In this document: piece by piece, positions 56,155-64,000 of the stretch | Position numbering within the stretch: the first letter of the stretch is position 1 | Layout of the letters: each line of letters begins with the position of its first letter | NCBI RefSeq assembly: GCF_030864355.1 | Contig: NC_083395.1 | Coordinates: forward strand, 3,100,001-3,164,000 | Direction: 5' to 3' | DNA from: Cutaneotrichosporon cavernicola | Taxonomy: Eukaryota; Basidiomycota; Tremellomycetes; Trichosporonales; Trichosporonaceae | DNA: 64,000 bases | Made by a program: the position numbers and the translations under genes | Notes under the pieces: model-generated | Seen by the model: the letters and a program-made list of their open reading frames with translations, nothing else | Told to the model about the DNA's origin: nothing | Database searches by the model: none

Positions 56155-57496
56155 ATGCAGTACGAACGTCAGATTGACGAGACGACGGATTTGTCCACCC
56201 TCACGGACCAGGAGATTATGCGGCTCATGGAGGGTATGGATGCCAGTGTTATGAACAAGGTAGGTGGATTGGCTGAAAGTGTAGAGTGTTGGGTGTTGGG
56301 ACGTGTTATGGGAACTGGGTTACACAGATTATGATAAGGTGCACGGACTAACAACAGCCGTTGATCACCGGGCCGGTTCACCTCCTCGCCATCAAGGGCG
56401 AGTACCTAAACGGTTCAACCGAGGTACTTCGCAAGCTCGAGTGGCTGCAAGACAATGGATGGGACCAAGTGTGGCGTGCCCGCGGCGACGGCGACTGCTT
56501 CTACCGCTGTAAGCTCCCTATTTTTACAATTCCAAGCTGATCCGGCCTTCACCCTTGCCTACCTCCTTCATATCCTGTACTCGTCGACCCGCAGCGACGA
56601 CGCATCGAAAGCACTCAAGGCCATCCACGATACTATGCCGACGATGGCGTCCGTCGGGTTCCAGCAAGACCTGGTGGACGAATTCGTCGAGCCACTAATC
56701 TCGATTATTTCGTCATTAGTTGACCCGCCGCCTGGACAAGAGCCGACCGAATTCTCACTCCTCGAAGTCCTGCAGGACCCCGAGAAGAGCAACTCCATTG
56801 TCGTCGCTCTTCGCCTCATGACGGCCGCATACATCCGCACCCATCCAGATGACTTTGCCCCCTTCCTTTTCTCGCCATCCACCTTGGAGCCTGTGTCGCC
56901 GGAACAGTTCTGCCGCGAAGAGGTCGAGCCGTGCGGTAAAGAGGCCGACCACGCACAGATCATGGCCCTCGCGGCTGCGCTTGCTGTCCCTGTTCGCGTT
57001 GCTTATCTCGACCGCTCAGAGGTTAGCACGGATGTCATCAACTGGGTCGAATTTGGCAATGCTGCCGCTAACGACGAGAGCAGCCTCACCCTGCTGTACC
57101 GGTGAGTTGTTGGGTTACCTGGCTGATGGAAGCCCGGGACACTTCGACGTCGTCACGAAGGACCAGATGGTCGAGGCGCTGGCGAGAAGCAGCGGCCACG
57201 CTGGGCCCTCGGGTGTGCATGCGGGACCTTCTGGCTCGGCGCCCTCCGGCTCGGCACCCTCTGGCTCGGCGCCCTCCGGCTCGGCATCCTCTGGCACGGC
57301 GCCCTCCGGCACCGCCCCTTTCGGATCGGCGTCCGAGCCTTCTGCGAGCTCGTCGACTGTCCCCACCGAACGAGTCTCGAGCTCAGACGAGGACGCGCCC
57401 GCGCAGTCGGCGGTCTCGGCCACAAACGTGCCTTTGTCCCAAGAGGCTCCCCCGCCCGTGCCGCAGCCTGCGGCTGTGTTCCAGAGCGCGCCCTGA
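56155..57496 (+). CDS. Otubain-like OTU deubiquitinase (N-terminus uncertain)
   Basis: Otubains cleave Lys48-linked ubiquitin chains. Exons 56155-56259, 56358-56508, 56537-57101, 57133-57496 give at least 394 aa. The catalytic segment RARGDGDCFYR holds the Asp and Cys of the triad. The His is in RPGHFDVVTK, after intron 3. ALRLMTAAYIRTHPDDFAPF, EVEPCGKEADHAQIMALAAA and VPVRVAYLDRS are as in OTUB1. The second intron, right after CFYR, is only 28 nt (56509-56536). The C-terminal tail is a Gly-Ser-Ala-Pro repeat. The frame stays open upstream to 55942 with coding-like sequence (FLTKIGLGKRDERVSK), but has no ATG there; a further upstream exon ending at 55941 may hold the true start. Confidence 0.8.
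57236..57325 (+). repeat. Degenerate 15-bp repeat encoding GSAPS units
   Basis: Six or so imperfect copies of GGCTCGGCGCCCTCC in the last exon of the otubain-like gene give a Gly-Ser-Ala-Pro-Ser chain. Likely a flexible tail. Confidence 0.8.
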
Positions 57497-57721
57497 TCGG
57501 TTGAAAGCCGTTTTGGTGTGGTGGATCAGTAGAAGTAGTGTGAAATCGATAGAGACTGGATCGTGAACAAGGAGAAGCTGTGTGTGAATCAGTAGAAGTA
57601 TCGGTCGTTAGATCAGATGTAAGCCGATGTTCTGTACACCTCCGCCGTTGAAGTACTCTCACATGTCAGTCCGACGGAGTGGAGACAGCCCTTTCGACCT
57701 CCATAGACATTACATCAAGCC

Positions 57722-60079
57722 CTAGATGGTAACGCTGCGCATGGCCAGGACCTCCATGAACCCTTGCAGGTCGACGTCGGGGATCTCAATGACACTGGTA
57801 TCGAACAGCTCGTTGCAGGTCACCTGACTCTCGTGCGCCGCCTGCTGGAACGCGAGACCAAACTTGCTGATCGTTAGTGCTGGCCCCGCTTTGACTCACT
57901 TCTTGCGTACATCTCCAAACTCGGGCGCACCCGTGACACCGACAACAGTGTACGTCCTCTTCTCCTCATTTAGCACGGCGAGGACAAATGGCAGCGAGGT
58001 GACCTTGTGCCCCTTCCTCGTTTCTCTGTCTGTCCACCTGTCGCGCGTTGCGTCCATGAGCCAGAGGGCCAAGCGCGCCAGGGCGGCCGGCTTAGAGAAC
58101 ATGCGCAGGTCTGGGCCTTCCTTGACAGCCGTGAAGCGAAACTTGTGAAGCGGCCGGATGGTGCCCTTGTCGAGGATGGCCGTCCCCTGACGGATAATAG
58201 CGCAGTGTAGTGCCTTGGCCAGAGGAAGCGACTTCTTGAGAAGGGCAATGCTGACGTCAGATACCATCGACGGAGCGATGAGACTCACTCGCCGCACGCG
58301 TCGAATGTGATCCAGAAGTTGGCGGAGAGGCACTGTTTTGACTTGTCCTCCTTGCCGAGCTCAACATCTGCCTCCTCCGTCGGAGCGTTGTCGCGCTCAA
58401 TCACGCTGTAGTCGCCCCCAACGGACCAGGTGCGCATGGCACCGAACCACTCGCCGCCGCCACGCCCGCCTTCCACCTCGACCTCAAGACGCAAGCCAGT
58501 CGCTGCTTCGAGTAGTGCTGTGAGGCCCTCGACAGCGTCTGCAGCAGACATGACAGCCACCTCGAAGCCGAACGCGCGGACAAACGACGGGTATTCAAGC
58601 TCGACAAGGCCGTACTCTGGAGCGATCGCGTCGAGTTTCTCCGGGAGCTCTTTTTTCAGCTTCAGGTCCATATGAGCGTAGGCTTGTTTACACTCCTGCA
58701 TTGAGTACCTGGAATCAGATGTTGTCAATGCTCCATTATCTTACCCCATCTTGGCAAGCAACCCCTGGATGCGCTTCTGACCTCGTTCCCTCCAGATCCC
58801 CATTCGTGCAGCCACGTAGCTGGAGTGGAGCATGGAGTCATAGAGGTTCCAGTGCCGAAAAAGGACGAACCGTAGCTCGTCGCTCCTCGATATCCGCCGG
58901 TTGTCCGCATCTGGTTCTCGGCTTGTCACTGGCGGATTGAGGCGAACAACTTCGTCGGACAACAAATCATGGAACATGCCGTACCTCTTGCGGTCGATTT
59001 GTGCCGCGACATACTGGTGTGTCACAGCGAGAATCGCCAACCACAAGAGGTCGTTGTCTGCTCGTTCCAATTCGGTGGCGAGGAGGTAGACGGTTTGAGC
59101 TACGCTCATGCCGAACGACGTTCCGGCTTCGTAGTACCTGCTGACACGTTCAACATGCGCTTCGCGAACCGCGCGCGGCATTTTCCGCGGCTGACATTAG
59201 TTCCACTTTCCATGGGTTAAGGAGGGTCGACATAAGCACTCACCCTTTCCCCTTCACGCCGCCGCTTCTTTGGCTTCGACGAGGATTCGCGCGAGCGCTT
59301 GCCAAGGTGTACTCCGTTCCCATTCTCGCCGCCAGACTCTTCTCCGTCTTCGTCGTCATGCCCGTTCCCCGTCCCGTCTTCATCCTCGTCGTCCTCGTCA
59401 TCCACTTCAGAGTCAGAGTCAGAATCAGAGTCTGGCTCGTACTGCACATCAGCTGTACAACCGGTGTTATCGAGCAGATGCCGGACCCACCTCTAGCGTC
59501 TCCCAACTCTTCTTGACGCTGTCGAGCTTGATCTCGTTTCCATCACCCCACGTCCAGATCTTACCCTCGCTCGATTCTTCCCCGTCGTTGTCCTCATCGA
59601 GAGCGATGCCGAAGAGGTTGGACAGGTTCCAGGGTCGGCGAGCATCCAAAACATGGAGGTGAACGCCACGCGGAAGGTCAAAGAAGTTGGCAAGAGGAAG
59701 AATCGATCCAAGTGAGAGCAGGATGAGCGTATGCAGCTGAGGTCAACAGAGGGTCAAGGCCACAGCTCACATCTTCGGACTTCAACGCCTCTCTGCTTTT
59801 GATGTCGAGGTCAGTGTAGCCTCCGACGGGAACTAGTTGGTAGGGTACATTGTCTTGCTTAAAGAGAGACGTCAGGATGCGTGCGGCAAGCAGCCCGTCC
59901 TGGTGTTAGCAGTGCAAAGGGAAGGTGACACCCACGAGGTCGACACCGCAGATGATGACAATACCACCTGAGCCGGTTCCACGCCTTCTTTGCACTCGTG
60001 AGACAATCGAGTTGTACCCGTCCGTGTATGTGAGCTCGGAGGGCCGAAGATCGGGGCCTGGAGGAAGGAGAAGGGGCAT
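57722..60079 (-). CDS. CDC45: DNA replication initiation factor Cdc45
   Basis: Cdc45 is a subunit of the CMG replicative helicase with MCM2-7 and GINS. Exons: 60079-59936, 59899-59771, 59736-59491, 59441-59244, 59190-58745, 58708-58289, 58250-57900, 57866-57722 (introns 33-53 nt), giving 692 aa. The N-terminal RecJ/DHH-like part shows GIVIICGVDLDGLLAARIL and PLANFFDLPRGVHLHVLDAR, then RPWNLSNLFG. A long Asp/Glu and Lys loop follows. The C-terminal half has LLWLAILAVTHQYVAAQIDR, LFRHWNLYDSMLHSSYVAAR, LLAKMGYSMQECKQAYAHMD and APEYGLVELEYPSFVRAFGF. The last exon ends in FMEVLAMRS, as in the family. The intron at 59442-59490 may use the CTGATGTGCAG acceptor. Confidence 0.95.
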
Positions 60080-60818
60080 TTGAGCGCGTTGTGGGCCGAA
60101 GAGTGTAGGGAAGAAGGGCAGAGGATGCCCGTTAAGAGTGTGCCCCGCGCGCTATACAGTGAGGAGAGGTCACTGTGGCGAAGAGACGTGGGTAATGTAT
60201 GATGTTGTCAAGAGTTGAAAGAGTGATGATTAGTGTTGTTGGGTTTGTCAACATTTGGCCATGACCCATGACCCATGACCGATGCATGACCCGACAGGGA
60301 CGCGTCTCTAATGTTAGACGCGCTCTCTCTGTTCAGAAGTAGACGACGGAACTAAATGCTCTCTGTAGTCGAAAAATCCAAGTGAGCGAGTTTCGATCAC
60401 CAATTGACCAGGAACGGTGTTTTGTCCTAGCGTCACAGGACACGCGAGCTCCAGAGTAAGCAACAGGCTACTTTGTAGAGGAGGGAAACGACTTGACTAA
60501 TTGACTGACTGAGCGCTCATTTTGGTTCAGGGTGTTAGTAGGCATGCTAGACAAACCAAAATAGGACCCACAGACAGCGGCGATCGACGTCAGGTCCAGG
60601 ATCCGAGGGTAAGAGGTTGACAAGTGTGAATGACAATGACATCGTGGCGTCATAACCCCCGTACCAGGTAGTAGTGCCCCGTACCACGTAACGATTGGAC
60701 TAACAGACCTACCTACACCTACAGAGACCTGCCTTGAACTGTTTCAATGCCTTTCTCTTCCTTCTCACACTACATCACTCCTTCACTCGATCAATACATT
60801 CTCAATCCACTCAACACA
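60080..60818. promoter_or_regulatory. Divergent promoter region of CDC45 and the phospholipase D gene
   Basis: No gene is visible. It has CATGACC triple repeats near 60261-60290 and lower GC than coding parts. An in-frame ATG at 60747 gives a 24-residue longer phospholipase, but the ATG at 60819 has the better context (ACACAATGGC). Confidence 0.5.
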
Positions 60819-63800
60819 ATGGCCGCTCCTATCGATGACGGCTCAAGCAATACGCCCCGTAGGCGTCACATCAATAAGATACGCGAAAAGGTCGACCTCC
60901 TCTCCAGCGGCCTCTCCCGTGTCGGAGTCTCCATCGCTACCACCTGGAACCCCAACCACCGTCACGATGAAGAACACGAAAAGGTCCGCGATGCTGAAAT
61001 CGAGAAGATCCGCGATGGTCACCGCTTCCGCTCGTTCGCCCCAGAGCGCGAGAACAACCTCGTCAAGTGGCACATTGATGGTCATGGTACGTTCAACCCT
61101 CTGTCCTGGATTCTGAACCCAAAGCTGACATCCAGACTACTTCTGGGCCATGTCTGAAATGATTGACAAGGCCACTCACGTATGTCTCAGTTGACCTTGC
61201 TCGCTGACATCCAGACCATCATGATCCTTGACTGGTGGCTGTCGCCGGAACTGCAGGTGAGCTCAGTCATGGAACGTTGTTGTTGACATGTCCAGCTCCG
61301 CCGACCGGGAGCATACTATCCCGAGTGGCGCCTCGACAGGCTCCTGAAGCGCAAGGCCGAGGAGGGCGTCCTAATCTATATCCAGGTCTACAAGGAGGTA
61401 TGCGGTTCAGAACCGGCTCGAGCTAACATCGCAGGTCAGCTCCTCGATGTCGCTCGGCTCAAAGCACACAAAGGTATGTTTCGGGAACCGGGCAATGTCT
61501 CACGCGCGCAGCATGCTCTCGAGGACCTCCATGACAATATCGCCGTGATGCGCCACCCGGACCACACCGGCGGCGAGCTGGTGTACTACTTCTCGCACCA
61601 CGAGAAGCTCTGCGTCGTCGACGGCAGGTGGGCGGCGATGGGTGGGCTTGACGCGTGCTGGGGTCGCTGGGACACACCTAACCACCCCATTGCGGACGTG
61701 CACCCGACGCAGTTCCAGAATTCGCTGTTCCCCGGACAGGGTGAGTAGCCTCAGTTCTGCGGAGCTGACGATATCAGACTACAACAACTCGCGCATTATG
61801 GACTTCCAGACGGTTGAAAAGTACGCCTCGAACGAACTCTGCATCCTTGAGGCTGGGCGCATGCGTGAGTTACCGTCCGCGAGCTTGCTAACGTTCGTAG
61901 CGTGGCACGACACCTCCCTCACCCTTACAGGTCCAGTGGTCGAGGACCTCGTGGCGCACTTCAGCCAGCGCTGGAACTTTGTCAAGAAGATCAAGTATAC
62001 CTTGCAGCAGAATGTCGCTGACTGTCAGGTACAAGCACGACAGTCGCATGGACTGGCTCACGCTCCCTGAGCCATGGAACAGCTTCTACAACCCGGATGC
62101 TGTGCAGGACGCCACAGACGACGAACAGTTCCGCCGCGAGCACCCCCATATGTCAGAGTTGAAGGGCGTGGGTTGTTGCTAGACGACGTCCACTGACAGC
62201 CAGATTGGTAACGAGATCTTGCACCCGCGGACAGCCTTCCGTTCTCACATCCCTCGCCAACAGGAGGAAATGGGGGAAGGCGGCGTCCGTGTGCAAGTAG
62301 TTCGTTCCTCTGCGGACTGGAGCCACGGTATCCTTGTCGAGGACAGCATCCAACGTACGTCTGAGGGAAAGTGGAAGAAACTGACAATATAGAGGCGTAC
62401 ATTTCAATGATCCGTGAAGCGAACCACTGTATCTACATCGAGAACCAGTTTTGTGAGTGGTATGGAATGACTGAGCTGACAGTAACAGTGTGAGCTTGTG
62501 GCAGTCCGCGAAGGGGTAGTAATCTCTAACTTATAGCATCACCACTACCGCGACTGGCAACCCAGTCAAGAACCTCATTGGCGCCGCCATTGTGGAGAGA
62601 ATTGTGTCGGCTGCCAAGGCTGGGCGTCCATTCAAGGTCTTCGTGTTCATGCCAGAGATCCCTGCCTTCGTGAGACAATCGCGTTTCACACCATACTGAC
62701 TCCACAGCCAGGTGACATCCAGGGACAGTCTGGTCTCAAGGCCATCATGGAGGCTCAATACCGCTCCATCAACCGTGGTGGCCACTCGATCTTTGAGAAG
62801 GTCCGCGAGGCCGGTTTCGATCCGTGTGTCCCACTAACATGCGCCGCGTGCTGACTGTTAGAAACAACTACATCTCGTTCTGGAACCTCCGCACCTATGA
62901 CCGCATCAACGCGCCTAAGGGTTACATCAAGCAGATGGAGGAGGCCTCTGGCGTCACGTTCCACGAAGCCCAGGTCGCTAATGCGCGTCTTTTTGTTGGG
63001 CAGCCGGGCGAGGAAGTGGATGACGAGGTCGTCTATATTGAGAAGGCCCACGACCAGCTAACCAAGGCTGAAGACACAAACAAGAAGAAGAAGACCGCAG
63101 AGGATGCTGTTCCGTTGCCCAAGACTGTGGAGGATGTGCGCTTTCACTACACCGCGGCATAGTTGCTGACACACAGGCCATAGCTATCATTGAGAAATTT
63201 GAGAGTGGCGCGCCTCGAAACGACCTGACGGTTAGCGACAACAGTAAGTTTCCAGTTTGAGGCGTTGCTCACATCAAGTCGGCCAGAACTCCCTTCAGTC
63301 AGGCGTGTCTGTCAACCAGGAGCCTTGGCTGGGTACCAAGGAGGAGGAGCGCGACTCGATCGTTAATGAGGTTCGTTCGTTGTGTTGGGCCAATTGACAC
63401 CAGCTTCTCTACATCCACAGCAAGATCATGATTGTGGACGACCGCCGCGTTATTATTGGAAGCGCCAACCTGAACGACCGCAGCCAGAACGGCGACCACG
63501 ACTCGGAGATTGCCATTGTCATCGAGGATACGGACCTGGTCGAGGCGACGATGGGCGGCAAGAAGGTCATGGTTGCCAAGCTCGCCGCGTCATGGCGCCG
63601 TGCACTTATGCGCGGTGAGTTCGTGCGCGCTAACGACGCTGACTTGCAGAGCACCTGGGGCTGCAGCCTCCTCTCCCACCTCTGGGCCGTGACAACCAGC
63701 CGACAGATAACATGACAATGGTCGGAACGCCGAACGCGTACGACTGGGGATCGCAGGACGACCAGCTTGTTGCCGACCCGCTGACGGTCGAGTTCGAGCG

Positions 63801-64000
63801 CCTGATGACCGAGACGGGCAAGCAGAACCGCGCCGTGTACGATCGCGTGTTCCGCAGCGTGCCCAACGACATGATCCGCAGCTGGGCTCAGTACAAGGAC
63901 TACGTTGGCAAGAACGCCGGCGTCAACGTCGGCCACGTCGCCAACTCGGAGCTGTCGCTGCACGAAATCAAGGAGCTGCTCTCAACAGTCAAGGGCCACA
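60819..64000 (+). CDS. Phospholipase D (two HKD motifs), 3' end beyond the window
   Basis: PLD hydrolyses phosphatidylcholine to phosphatidic acid and choline. Exons: 60819-61086, 61136-61179, 61215-61256, 61296-61397, 61435-61473, 61512-61740, 61778-61864, 61901-61994, 62029-62167, 62204-62354, 62393-62452, 62489 (1 nt), 62537-62669, 62708-62823, 62862-63135, 63177-63243, 63279-63370, 63404-63614, 63650-64000+, about 833 residues so far. The first HKD reads HHEKLCVVDGRWAAMGGLD near residue 195; the second reads HSKIMIVDDRRVIIGSANL near 650. The conserved IENQFF lies between them and needs the 1-nt exon. DYFWAMSEMIDKATH and TIMILDWWLSPEL open the domain. No PX or PH domain precedes the catalytic core, so it is the short fungal type. 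Confidence 0.92.

Overview
This is a GC-rich, gene-dense eukaryotic window. It reads as the nuclear chromosome of a basidiomycete yeast, most likely a tremellomycete of the Trichosporonales type. Supporting signs are split genes with very small introns (about 28-60 nt, GTGAGT-like donors, CTGAC/CTAAC branch motif close to a CAG acceptor), strong use of C in third codon positions, and the gene set (RNA-dependent RNA polymerase, fungal-specific TRS65, MUB1, SGF11, WSC-domain alpha-1,3-glucanase). The lineage is inferred from style and content, not from a search. I found no tRNA, rRNA, transposon, IS or CRISPR array.

Layout. 1-4.3 kb: a hydantoinase/oxoprolinase gene (cut by the left edge) is divergent from an NCS1-family permease, followed by a 66-codon gene. 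5.3-15.9 kb: TRS65 (TRAPPII trafficking), RRP5 (rRNA processing), SGF11 (SAGA deubiquitinase module) and CDT1 (replication licensing). 17.7-22 kb: ZWF1 (glucose-6-phosphate dehydrogenase) and a secreted or GPI-like GH71 glucanase with a WSC domain. 23.2-29.7 kb: an 18-exon RNA-dependent RNA polymerase and UTP25 (SSU processome). 30-35.7 kb: MUB1 (MYND finger) and two unrecognised genes that look like diverged paralogues. 36.4-42.5 kb: secreted FAD polyamine oxidase, PRP17/CDC40 (splicing) and nitronate monooxygenase. 43.4-49.7 kb: an uncharacterised CxxC protein, two doubtful small genes and a type II membrane glycosyltransferase. 50.2-57.5 kb: PEX5, TLG2 (Qa-SNARE), VMA12 (V-ATPase assembly) and an otubain-like deubiquitinase. 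57.7-64 kb: CDC45 and a phospholipase D that runs off the right edge.

Most genes are unrelated housekeeping genes. Themes that recur are replication initiation (CDT1, CDC45), ribosome biogenesis (RRP5, UTP25), membrane traffic (TRS65, TLG2, PEX5, VMA12) and RNA metabolism (PRP17, RdRP). The only neighbouring pair that suggests a shared pathway is the hydantoinase plus NCS1 permease, which share one promoter region containing a 48-bp tandem duplication.

The most unusual signals are in gene structure. Conserved protein motifs can only be read if the phospholipase D gene has a 1-nt exon and the RdRP gene has a 5-nt exon. One otubain intron is 28 nt. Two in-frame introns (33 and 36 nt) are hidden inside long open frames. 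Other signals are the paralogue pair carrying PPPPY and Cys motifs, a perfect 32-bp palindrome between those paralogues, and a 94-bp CCCT tract just upstream of the RdRP. All exon joins were made by hand from frame, splice motifs and family motifs.
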